15,294 bases of DNA from JBEKZQ01 sp049509675 (GTDB lineage: Bacteria > Planctomycetota > Planctomycetia > Pirellulales > Thermoguttaceae): NCBI GenBank assembly GCA_049509675.1, contig JBEKZQ010000107.1, positions 1 to 15,294 on the forward strand, written 5' to 3'. Shown here piece by piece: positions 7,601-14,259 of the stretch. Position numbers and translations under genes: made by a program. The notes beneath the pieces were generated by a model that saw only the letters and a list, made by a program, of their open reading frames with translations, searched no databases and was not told the origin of the DNA. The number at the start of each line of letters is the position of its first letter. The stretch's first letter is position 1.

Positions 7601-10600
7601 CATCGGCGGCGTAGGTATGGCTGCCGGTCACGACATAACAGCCCTCGGCGAAGGAGTAGGCAACGATGCCGCTGCCCGACGAGCCGTCACCCCAATCGAT
7701 CGCGGCCGAATAATGGCTGGCGAGCGTGTTGTCGCCCGTGACGTCGCTGAAGCTGGCGACTTCGCCGCTGAACGTTTGGCCCGCCGTGGCCGCAATGTCG
7801 GCGGCCGCGAGATAGGTGTGCGTGCCGTACACGATGAAGCCGCCCGTGCCGTCCGGCTCGACCACTCCGTCCGACGTCGCATTGTCGCCCCAGTTGATGC
7901 TGGCCGTGTAGTCGCTGGAAAGCCCGGCCGGATCGGCGTCGCTAAACGCGGCCACCTCGCCGCTGAACGGTAATCCCTGCGTGGCCTCGGCCGCGGGCAG
8001 CGCCGTGGAAACGGTCAGCGGCGCGTCGACGATCGTGATGGGAACTTGGACTTCGTGGAACTGTCCGGCCTCATCATTGATTCTGACGTCGATCGGGCCA
8101 TCCGCCGCGGAAAGGCCGTCCTCGCCATACGTGTACGTGCCTTCGACGAAGAAAATGCCGCTGGCGGTGTTGTATTCGACGATTTGCCCCGTTGTGGTGT
8201 GGTAGACCGGCGCGCCTCCCGCGGGCTGGTCGACTTGCCAAGTGATGGTGGCGCCGAACTGGCCGGCAGTTGCCAGCGTGTTCGACGTGTCGCAGATGAT
8301 GGCGACGACCGCTTCGGGGCCGCTGCCCGGGGGAACGGGGTCGCTCAGCGGCGCGCCCTCCGTGCCGATGAGGCCCGAGCGGCCGGTAACCGACCACTGG
8401 TTGTCGATGACCGTTGCAACCGCGTAAAGCTCGTTCGTGCATCCGGGCGGGTAGTAAGTTCCGCCTGTCCAGGCGGGCGGGAAATTGACCCAGGCCGTGA
8501 CGGCGTACTGCCCCGCGTCGGCGTACGTGTGAGTGCCATAGATGGAAACCGTCGACCCGCTGACGATTACCGTGCCCGAGAAGTCGGCTGGGTCGCTATC
8601 GCCCCACTGGATATCCGCTGCGATGCCGTCCGTCGGCCGGCCGGCGGGCCAATTGACCGCGCCCAGGAGAACGGGCACATTAGCGGTGCCGATTTGCGTG
8701 CCCGCGGTGGCGTTGAGGTAGCGGCCGCCGGAGGCCCCGGTGCTGTCGCCCGCGACGTCGCATAGAGCAAGCGTCCCGACCGCGTTCGACCCGTCGGCGT
8801 CCCATGTGGGAGCCAGCGCAACGATCTGGCGCGCGTCGCTGCTTCCGGTGTCGAAGATTTGCAGCGTGATTGACTCGGCGTTGCAATCAGGGGACGTTTG
8901 AAAATCACCGCTGGCGCCATAGACCTCGTAATCGTAGCCGTCGCCGTTGTAGGTTACGGTGCCGGGCGTCGTCACCTCACCGTACCAGCTATCATACGTA
9001 ACTTGGGCGGTGAAGGTCGGTGCATGGTTAGTGGTGTGGTTGCTGGTGTCGGCCGGATCGACGAACGTGCCGAGCAGGCCGCTATACAATTGATCGTTTT
9101 CCGCGACGATTCGCTGGCCGGTGAACTGAAGCGCCGGTTCGCCAACGTCGAACGTGCTCGTCACCTCCGCCGCCGCAGAGCCGCCCTCGTCGCTGATGTC
9201 GACCTTGATCGTTTTCGTCCCCGCGGAATCGAACTCATGCGTGGCGCAGACATCGTAGCCAGCGATCTCATTCCAGGAGACCGTGCCCGCCGAGGTGGTG
9301 CCGTCCTCCCAGGTGATCTTGGCAGCAAAGTCGTCGGCGTACGCGAAGCCCCCGGAGTTGGCCTCGTCGGTGAATGTCGCCACCTTGAAATTGGCTTTCG
9401 TGCCCTCGGTGGCCGGGATGTCGGTGACCGACGCGGCCGTGAGGGGCGCATCCTCCACCATTACCGGGCCGTCCACGCTTATCGACGAACCGTCCTGATC
9501 AGTCAACGTCAGGCTGAATGCCTTGGGGCCGTCCTCAGGGTAGGTGCCATTGCCAACGATGTCGAAGTTATCGCCGTCGGCGACGATCTGGCCATAGGCC
9601 GAGGCGGTGGTGGTGACGTATGTATCCTCCATACTTCCGTCGTTGCTCCAATGCATTTTGACGTAGACTGTCTGTGCGTCGTCCGGCCCATCAAGGCCGA
9701 TGATCGTGCCGACCGTGTCGCTGAAGGCGAGGCCCTCGGTTGGATTGAACGGGGTGAACACCACCTGTACGACCTCAAGAACAACCTCGTTCTTCTCTTG
9801 GTCACAGTCGACGTGCCACATAAGACCGGGGGCGAGCGGAGCGCGGCTGAAGTCGAGCTTGTTGAAATTGCCGTTCAGGGTGCCGGCGGTGACGATAACG
9901 AACCTATCGCCAGCCTTCGGCTGATAATCATTTAGAAGCCAGACGTCCAACGTGCCGCCGAGTGTCGCCTCTCCCGTTACATACAAGAGGTCGTTGCTCG
10001 TCGCCGACGCGATGTCGACTCCCAACGTCCCCGGGGCGTCGGCCGCGTAATCCCCGGCCACGGTGAGCGTTCCGATCGCAGGCGCCTTCCCGACGTCGCC
10101 GGGCAGAAGCGTGCCCGAATTTAGGATGTCGGCGCACACGGTTCCCACGCCTGCTATCGTGCCGTTTACATCTACGTTGACATCCCGCGCGATTAGCGAC
10201 GTTTCCCTGCCGAACAACCCCGCCACCACCGTCTTCTTATCGGTCGCGTCCGGCAGCCTGCCAATGTCCAAATCCCGGTGGTCCGAAACATCCGGTCCCA
10301 CCAGCCATGCGCCCTGGTCGCGGAGGATAACGCTCGCGGAACTCTGGGAACCGCTCCCAAGAAACGTGCCTCCGCTTCCATCTGAGTTACTGGTAATGAG
10401 TTCCCCATCACCCACCACGCTTACATGCGCCGACGAACTCTCGCCGTTGCCAATCCAGGTCGTATCCGCGGCCGAGAGCGACGACTTGCTACCCACGGCT
10501 ACCGTCACGTTATCGCCCGCTTGACCGGCAACATCTAGCTCGCCGTCGATCTCCCAATTTCCGCCGTTGGTGATTGCAACCTCCGTACCGATACCGTCAA

Positions 10601-11981
10601 CCGTTGCTTCGTCGCTCGTGTTAACGGTTCCGCCGTCTTTAACGTTTAGCACCGCGGGTTTGTCCGCAACGGCGCCTATCGCGAGCGACGAATTCTGCCA
10701 AGCGCCATTCGCGAGTACGTCCGCTTCACACAGCGGTCCGACGTACGAGTTTGTGCTCTGAACGCTTGCGGATGCGCCCGAAGCGCCCCGCCCGCCGACG
10801 GTCATAAGCGCCGCCCCCTTGGGGGCATTCGGCCCACCCGCTCCCCCTATATACAACGCGCCCATCCGGAACGTCGATGGCGTCGTTGCGGGCGTCACGG
10901 TCAGCGTCGCAACGGCGCCTCCGGTCCCGGCGAAATCGGCCTGTGCATTCTGGAAATCGTCGGTTACCTTCCCACCCTGTTCGACTGTTACCGATCCGTT
11001 ACGAACATCCAGGCTTCCGGCAAACGGATCGATTGTCAACTCCGCCGCGCTGCCCGACACCGTCACCGTTCCGGGGCCGCTCTTGCCGACAACCGCCGAG
11101 CCACACGAGACATGGCCGTTGTTCTCAATTTGCAGTTCCCCATAGCCAGAATTGCCGACGACTAACGTGTTATTGACCGTCCAGTCGTTTTGCTTGAACG
11201 CTGGATTCCCCTGGATAGCGACGGTGCCTTTGCTCCAAGGCGCGTCGCCGATAGTGGCGCTGCCGCATTGGACGCGCCCAGCGCGGGAAACGTCCATTTC
11301 CCCCGTTCCTGCTGCGCCAATGGTGATCGCCGTGGCCGACGATAGAAGCGAAAGGAGGTCTTGGACGACCACCTGCCCGTCGCCACCGAGTTGCGATCCA
11401 ATTACCAAGGGGTCAGCGCCGTTATCGACCGTGGCGCCGGCCTCCACAAGGAGCCTCCCTTTACCAGCCCCGCCGATAATATTGGCGCCGTTCGGCGTGG
11501 AGTCGATGGCGCTCGCCCCGGCCACGTTAAGAATCCCGGACGTGTTCGCGCCCGATCCAACATTGAGTGCGCCGAAACTGAATTTGCCCGCGTTCAGTTG
11601 CCCCGCGAGGGTCAAGTTTGCGTTTCCGTTTCCACCGACGCTCAACATGCTGGACGCGAGGGACTTGTCCGCGACGTCGATGGTGACGACCCCCGAGTTG
11701 ACCTCAAGGCTGCACAACGAATTGGGCGGGTTCGCGTCGACTAGGACCGAGCCGTCCTTGCCAAACGTCGCAAAATCGTCGATTCCCTTGCCTGGATAGT
11801 CCTGCGCCAGGTCCCAGTTCACGGCGTTGCTCCAGTTGTCATTTGTCGGCCCGGCGTTACCGGTCCACGCGAACGCGGCGGACAACATTTTTCGTGGTTC
11901 TAGCAACTCGAAGAGGCAGCGGCGCTTGTTGGTTTGCCTTCGGTTCCGTGGCGCTCGCCGCCGATTCTGCCTTGACATCAC
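4623..11981 (-). CDS. Giant mosaic LEPR-motif surface protein (T5SS/PEPC, PKD-like, NHL, Big3, PATR repeats)
   Basis: A 2452-residue predicted extracellular protein. The start is supported by AAAGGAGG six bases upstream. A very basic N-terminus leads into FELLEPRKMLSA (residues 24-35), the LEPR motif typical of exported planctomycete giants. Residues about 38-740 resemble T5SS/PEP-CTERM-associated repeats (for example LVVGNSGYGELQIENNGHVS and GPGTVTVSG), closing with AGDRFVIVTAGTLNGNF. Residues about 741-1490 hold PKD/Ig-like repeats (WGDG, GTHTY and EDAPLT landmarks), followed by a cadherin-like stretch to about 1615. Residues about 1620-1958 form six NHL repeats (GVAVDAAGNLFIAD type). A Big3-type Ig domain follows (about 1963-2055, TGNVAFFDGTTYLGSG). 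The end has about four autotransporter-associated strands (TLVLTGDNSYTGGT, FVLSGDNTYTGGT, TLTISGQNTYSGGT). No dockerin, PEP-CTERM, sortase motif or outer-membrane barrel is visible. The ORF stops inside a repeat at GGTLRLA, so the C-terminus may be truncated. A role in adhesion or surface structure is inferred. Confidence 0.88.
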   Translation of the reverse strand: MMSRQNRRRAPRNRRQTNKRRCLFELLEPRKMLSAAFAWTGNAGPTNDNWSNAVNWDLAQDYPGKGIDDFATFGKDGSVLVDANPPNSLCSLEVNSGVVTIDVADKSLASSMLSVGGNGNANLTLAGQLNAGKFSFGALNVGSGANTSGILNVAGASAIDSTPNGANIIGGAGKGRLLVEAGATVDNGADPLVIGSQLGGDGQVVVQDLLSLLSSATAITIGAAGTGEMDVSRAGRVQCGSATIGDAPWSKGTVAIQGNPAFKQNDWTVNNTLVVGNSGYGELQIENNGHVSCGSAVVGKSGPGTVTVSGSAAELTIDPFAGSLDVRNGSVTVEQGGKVTDDFQNAQADFAGTGGAVATLTVTPATTPSTFRMGALYIGGAGGPNAPKGAALMTVGGRGASGASASVQSTNSYVGPLCEADVLANGAWQNSSLAIGAVADKPAVLNVKDGGTVNTSDEATVDGIGTEVAITNGGNWEIDGELDVAGQAGDNVTVAVGSKSSLSAADTTWIGNGESSSAHVSVVGDGELITSNSDGSGGTFLGSGSQSSASVILRDQGAWLVGPDVSDHRDLDIGRLPDATDKKTVVAGLFGRETSLIARDVNVDVNGTIAGVGTVCADILNSGTLLPGDVGKAPAIGTLTVAGDYAADAPGTLGVDIASATSNDLLYVTGEATLGGTLDVWLLNDYQPKAGDRFVIVTAGTLNGNFNKLDFSRAPLAPGLMWHVDCDQEKNEVVLEVVQVVFTPFNPTEGLAFSDTVGTIIGLDGPDDAQTVYVKMHWSNDGSMEDTYVTTTASAYGQIVADGDNFDIVGNGTYPEDGPKAFSLTLTDQDGSSISVDGPVMVEDAPLTAASVTDIPATEGTKANFKVATFTDEANSGGFAYADDFAAKITWEDGTTSAGTVSWNEIAGYDVCATHEFDSAGTKTIKVDISDEGGSAAAEVTSTFDVGEPALQFTGQRIVAENDQLYSGLLGTFVDPADTSNHTTNHAPTFTAQVTYDSWYGEVTTPGTVTYNGDGYDYEVYGASGDFQTSPDCNAESITLQIFDTGSSDARQIVALAPTWDADGSNAVGTLALCDVAGDSTGASGGRYLNATAGTQIGTANVPVLLGAVNWPAGRPTDGIAADIQWGDSDPADFSGTVIVSGSTVSIYGTHTYADAGQYAVTAWVNFPPAWTGGTYYPPGCTNELYAVATVIDNQWSVTGRSGLIGTEGAPLSDPVPPGSGPEAVVAIICDTSNTLATAGQFGATITWQVDQPAGGAPVYHTTTGQIVEYNTASGIFFVEGTYTYGEDGLSAADGPIDVRINDEAGQFHEVQVPITIVDAPLTVSTALPAAEATQGLPFSGEVAAFSDADPAGLSSDYTASINWGDNATSDGVVEPDGTGGFIVYGTHTYLAAADIAATAGQTFSGEVASFSDVTGDNTLASHYSAAIDWGDGSSGSGIVAYSFAEGCYVVTGSHTYAADALPGVYPLTVTISDDGSSTEADGSAEVAPLPVVTLTVPGGQMVSANGSLAIGGISVSDADSPGSDPLTVTLEAAQGTLAVQTNITGGLTSGDISGNGTGTVVLIGTPAAINLTLDGGVAYNAVGTWAADILTVDAYDSGSEGNGDSQSAEAAVPIWVVTVGSMTSVAGNGSWGGGGDGGPAADASLNSPAGVAVDAAGNLFIADSFDNVVREVDRATGDISTVAGDGTYGYGGDGGPASGAELASPTGVAVDSAGNLFIADSGNNCIREVSGGIITTFAGGAIGGYGGDSGAATSAQLYDPQGVAVDGSGDLFIADSGNDCIREVFPNGIITTVAGGGSGGDGGPATNAALSWPTSVAVDAAGNLFIADSSNDRIREVDHSNGLISTVAGNGSWGSSGDGGAATGAEFADPKGVAVDSAGDLFIADSYNGLIREVDRATGLINTVAGNSDLGYGGYGGDSGPATSVQLNSPTGVAVDAAGRLFIADRDNCAIREVSANGIDPTVSIAASAATAAYGQGLTLTANVIPETSGPVPPTGNVAFFDGTTYLGSGALDTSGEATLTISTLAAGQHDLTAYYVGDASYVGNASGTTPVTVSTDLYWDPALANGSWNATAEWHVGSPSGPLTAWIDGNDAIFPSFSANTGINIAGPVSPNSLIFQGGSWVVFGASSLSFGPAGGTVEVDGTSTSVTIASAISGGRLTKTGTGTLVLTGDNSYTGGTVIQCGEVDVGSGTPGSIVGDVVDDGSLWIWSTENVSLSGISGSGTITQYGTGTTTISGHNSGFTGIVYVDYGTLRLGDDAALGTTPNALYIEYGTLDLNGHSITVGAFGGPGGVVTDNSSGSGTSTLTTNFSSAAGYSGTICDGATRTVAFQKSGGSWFVLSGDNTYTGGTTIDAGCEIDVGRYSPGSIVGDVVDNGSLWIWSTENLTFSGVISGAGAVDDLGSGTLTISGQNTYSGGTGIGSGATIVLVVSDGATLGSGPVWYWGGTLRLA
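4811..5467 (-). repeat. Direct repeat pair within the autotransporter-strand region
   Basis: Two DNA segments about 145 bases long, at about 4811-4954 and 5327-5467, are closely similar direct repeats offset by about 516 bases. The coding versions include PGSIVGDVVDNGSLWIWST and PGSIVGDVVDDGSLWIWST, followed upstream in the DNA by matching NTYTGGT / NSYTGGT motifs. They look like a duplication of a unit of about 172 codons within the beta-strand repeats. Such direct repeats can expand or contract by recombination. Confidence 0.75.
6115..7120 (-). repeat. Six tandem NHL-repeat coding units
   Basis: Six direct repeats of about 150-180 bases encode blades with the pattern TVAGNGSWG-GGDGGPA-x-LNSPAGVAVDAAG-NLFIADSxNxxIREV. 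The VAVD..GNLFIAD cores are encoded near 7000-7040, 6821-6866, 6652-6700, 6499-6540, 6331-6369 and 6148-6190. Six blades is a complete NHL beta-propeller, a fold that commonly binds proteins, glycans or nucleic acids. Each blade carries an extra glycine- and aspartate-rich insert (GDGGPA), as in extracellular NHL proteins. Confidence 0.85.
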
Positions 11982-11994
11982 CCGCCTCCTTTAG
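11982..11994 (-). promoter_or_regulatory. Ribosome-binding site of the giant gene
   Basis: On the - strand, AAAGGAGG is followed by six bases (CGGGTG) and then ATGATG. This is a near-consensus Shine-Dalgarno sequence. It selects the first of two adjacent ATG codons (11981) as the start of the LEPR protein, though initiation at 11978 would change only one residue. Confidence 0.75.
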
Positions 11995-12118
11995 TTGGAA
12001 TGGGAAAATGGCTGCTTTCGGAATACCATCGCGCAAATCCCACGACCTTGAAATCAGAACGTAACCGACCTCCCAAGTGCTCGATCTTGGCGTCCTTCCC
12101 GAACATGCGGCCGCCTCA

Positions 12119-13051
12119 CTATCGGTCTGGCCAAAGGATCGATTCCACGCGTTTTTCCCTTGCGCGTTTCTGGATGTCGCGCGCACTCGACATCGTGTCG
12201 CCACGGTAGCCGCCAACCTTGCCGTTATAAAACCATATTTCCGCGCGCGGGTGATCCCGACAGAAGGATTCGGCGCCTTCCAAACTGACGTCGCTTCCAT
12301 GCACCGTGAGTTTTCTTAGTTCTTTCAACCCCTTCAGGTTGCCGAGTCCGTCGTCGCCGACCGTGGTACTGTTCAGGTCCAACACTCGCAACTCGCTCAA
12401 ACCGGCCAGATGTTTCAGACCGGCGCTGGTGACGCGCGTCTGCCCCAAGTCGAGCGCCTCAAGCCTCGTTAATTTCCCCACCTCGTGCAGACCAGCGTCC
12501 GTAATCCCCGTATTGTCGAGGCTCAACGCTTCGAGGTTCGCTAATGCGGCCAAGTGCTTAATACCCGAGTCGGTGATTTTCTGGTTCCCGTGCAAGTTCA
12601 GCTTCCTTAGGCTCTTAAACCCCACGAAGTTCTTCATGTCGGCGTCGGTGAGAGGCTGGGATACTGTGTGGTACGTCAGTGCGTCGAGGCCCCGGAGACC
12701 CTTGAGGACGTCGAAATCTGCGCTTGTCATGGGGCGACGTACGATCAGCTCGCGAAGGACTGGGAGTTTTTGCAGTTGGCCAATCCAAGCGTCATTTGGC
12801 GACGGAAGCAGAGAGGCGGGAGCGAAGTCTACCAACACCGTGACGTTTCCCCAGCGGTCGTGGCGTCGTACAATGAATCTTGCCGCCTTGAGCGCCGCAA
12901 CGGCTTCTGGATCGTCTCGCGGCGGGGGCGCCTCAACGACACTCGCGCCGGCAAGCAGCAACGCAGTAACTGCGGTCGCAAAACAGCTCAATCGCCGGCA
13001 AGCGTTGCGTCCGGCCTCGCGGGTTCCGCGTCTTTTTTTTCGACCGTGCAT
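12119..13051 (-). CDS. Exported leucine-rich-repeat protein (second of tandem pair)
   Basis: A 310-residue protein with about seven ribonuclease-inhibitor-type leucine-rich repeats, for example LRKLNLHGNQKITDSGIKHL, LEALSLDNTGITDAGLHEV, LEALDLGQTRVTSAGLKHL and LRVLDLNSTTVGDDGLGNL. The N-terminus is basic (MHGRKKRRGTREAGR) and followed by a hydrophobic segment, LSCFATAVTALLLAGASVV, fitting a signal peptide with a long n-region or a membrane anchor. The frame is open up to a GTG at 13144 that overlaps the previous stop as GTGA. The ATG at 13051 is preferred because GAGG precedes it by eight bases and the leader begins there. After the leader it shares a DDPxxVAALK segment with the upstream LRR protein, suggesting tandem duplication. 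A short tail after the repeats (AEIWFYNGKVGGYRGD) has no recognised function. It probably acts in protein-protein contact outside the cytoplasm. Confidence 0.82.
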   Translation of the reverse strand: MHGRKKRRGTREAGRNACRRLSCFATAVTALLLAGASVVEAPPPRDDPEAVAALKAARFIVRRHDRWGNVTVLVDFAPASLLPSPNDAWIGQLQKLPVLRELIVRRPMTSADFDVLKGLRGLDALTYHTVSQPLTDADMKNFVGFKSLRKLNLHGNQKITDSGIKHLAALANLEALSLDNTGITDAGLHEVGKLTRLEALDLGQTRVTSAGLKHLAGLSELRVLDLNSTTVGDDGLGNLKGLKELRKLTVHGSDVSLEGAESFCRDHPRAEIWFYNGKVGGYRGDTMSSARDIQKRAREKRVESILWPDR

Positions 13052-13140
13052 TTCAAGTTCCTCTCTTGCAACAACGTTTGGATCGACCCCCCCACCGCAA
13101 GTTCTCCCCGTATGGACGCGGTCGGGACCCGCACCGAACG

Positions 13141-13953
13141 TCACTTGCCCCAGGCACTCCCGCCTTGCGCATTCGAATCAAGGCCTCGCACGTACAGCCC
13201 TTTAATTCGCTTGAGGTACGCTAAGGCCGCGGCGGTCGTGTCCGTGCCGGCAACGTCCAACTCCCGAAGGGTGGTCATGTCCTTGAGCATTTGGATTCCG
13301 CGGTTCGTGATTCGCGTCTGACAGACCCTAAGCAATTCGAGCTTCAGGCCCTGCAGGTGGCGTAGTCCGTCGTCGGAGATGTCCGTCCCTGAGAGGTTAA
13401 GCCAGTGCAGACTCTTCAGTCCCGCCAGATTCGAAAGGCCACCGCTTGTGACCGCGGTACCATCCAGGCTCAGGCTCTCAAGCTTACGAATCGTCGCAAG
13501 GTTAGCGAGGCCCGCGTCGGTTATCCTCTTACTAGAAGGAAGTGCGAGATTCCGTAAACAAGGAAGGCCCACAAGGTGCCGCAGCCCATCGTCAGTTACC
13601 CGGGAAAACGAAAGGTCGATTGTCTGTAATTCTCGCATTCGCGTGATCGCCGCAAGAACCGCGTCGGTCGTGCAGATTCCCGCCTCGAATTCGCGGACAC
13701 TGTGGAGCCCTTTCAAGTGCGGCAGGGCGCGTTCGATGTCGTCCGGCGCGCCGCGTAGCGTAAGGCGTTGGACGTCGCGCGCGTCGGCCCTCGGGCGGCT
13801 CCGGCGGGCCGACAGATACAAACCAACCCCGTCGATCTGCTTAAGCGCGGCAACATCACTCGGGTCGTCTGGCTCCGGGACGGAGATTTCAACCCCAGGA
13901 AGTGACGCGGCGGCCACGAGAGCAACCGCTATCGCTGAGATGATGCAGCTCAT
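13141..13953 (-). CDS. Exported leucine-rich-repeat protein (first of tandem pair)
   Basis: A 270-residue protein with a short signal peptide (MSCIISAIAVALVAAASLPG) and about seven leucine-rich repeats of the planctomycete 'TDxGLxxLxxLxxLxxLxL' type: LQTIDLSFSRVTDDGLRHL, LRNLALPSSKRITDAGLANL, LESLSLDGTAVTSGGLSNL, LHWLNLSGTDISDDGLRHL, LELLRVCQTRITNRGIQML and LRELDVAGTDTTAAALAYL. The start at 13953 is supported by GGGAGG nine bases upstream. The stop (13143-13141) lies 89 bases before the preferred start of the second LRR gene, so the two are probably co-transcribed. No enzymatic domain is attached. The horseshoe-shaped LRR fold usually binds proteins; the partner is unknown. Confidence 0.84.
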   Translation of the reverse strand: MSCIISAIAVALVAAASLPGVEISVPEPDDPSDVAALKQIDGVGLYLSARRSRPRADARDVQRLTLRGAPDDIERALPHLKGLHSVREFEAGICTTDAVLAAITRMRELQTIDLSFSRVTDDGLRHLVGLPCLRNLALPSSKRITDAGLANLATIRKLESLSLDGTAVTSGGLSNLAGLKSLHWLNLSGTDISDDGLRHLQGLKLELLRVCQTRITNRGIQMLKDMTTLRELDVAGTDTTAAALAYLKRIKGLYVRGLDSNAQGGSAWGK

Positions 13954-14166
13954 TGGACGAAACCTCCCACGCGAAGCGGCCGCCGCCGCGCGACCGCGCT
14001 CTGCCCTACAACATCAACGTTCGGCCGTCCTTTTGCCAACTGCTGCAGGCATAAATCATGGCAACTTTCCAATTCACCGGCTAAACTCTATGAAGATATT
14101 CGGTGGATCGCTATAGGGGAGAGCCCTTTACGCCGAGCGGTTTTCTCCGCGTCGAAACCTGACTGC

Positions 14167-14180
14167 GGGGAAATTTCCCC
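14167..14180. promoter_or_regulatory. Perfect 14-base palindrome, possible operator
   Basis: GGGGAAATTTCCCC is perfectly self-complementary. It lies about 23 bases past the candidate -10 box of the LRR promoter, a place where a dimeric repressor could bind. No regulator is encoded nearby and I do not recognise the site as that of a known family. Chance occurrence is possible. Confidence 0.35.
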
Positions 14181-14202
14181 CCTCTCCCGTGGAGCGCGTC
14201 TT

Positions 14203-14231
14203 GTGCTATCATATTCGATTTCGTCTGTCAA
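14203..14231 (-). promoter_or_regulatory. Candidate promoter for the LRR gene pair
   Basis: On the - strand a perfect -35 box TTGACA (14231-14226) is followed after 17 bases by TAGCAC (14208-14203), a weak -10 match. A better -10-like TATGAT overlaps it, but its spacing is only 12 bases. The region is AT-rich for this genome and lies upstream of the LRR genes. Planctomycete promoters are poorly defined, so this remains a suggestion. Confidence 0.3.
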
Positions 14232-14259
14232 CTACCCCGCCCGGGCGCCAGGCAAGCCT

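Larger units (their letters stand above)
13954..14259. other. Leader region of the LRR gene pair
   Basis: This 306-base gap separates the truncated PKD-like gene from the LRR pair. No gene is seen on either strand. It contains a candidate promoter (14203-14231) and a perfect 14-base palindrome (14167-14180), both listed separately, and a weak TTGCCA/TGGCAA inverted pair (14033-14038 and 14059-14064). The implied 5' untranslated leader of about 240 bases is long. Confidence 0.5.

Noticed and set aside
8898..9935. Long + strand open frame (345 codons) opposite the giant gene
   Set aside because: It lies wholly antisense to PKD-like repeats with intact landmarks and has no ribosome-binding site or domain that I can recognise.
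11857..12300. A 147-codon - strand frame spanning the LRR end and giant gene start
   Set aside because: It overlaps the starts and ends of two supported genes in another frame and has no coding-like motif.
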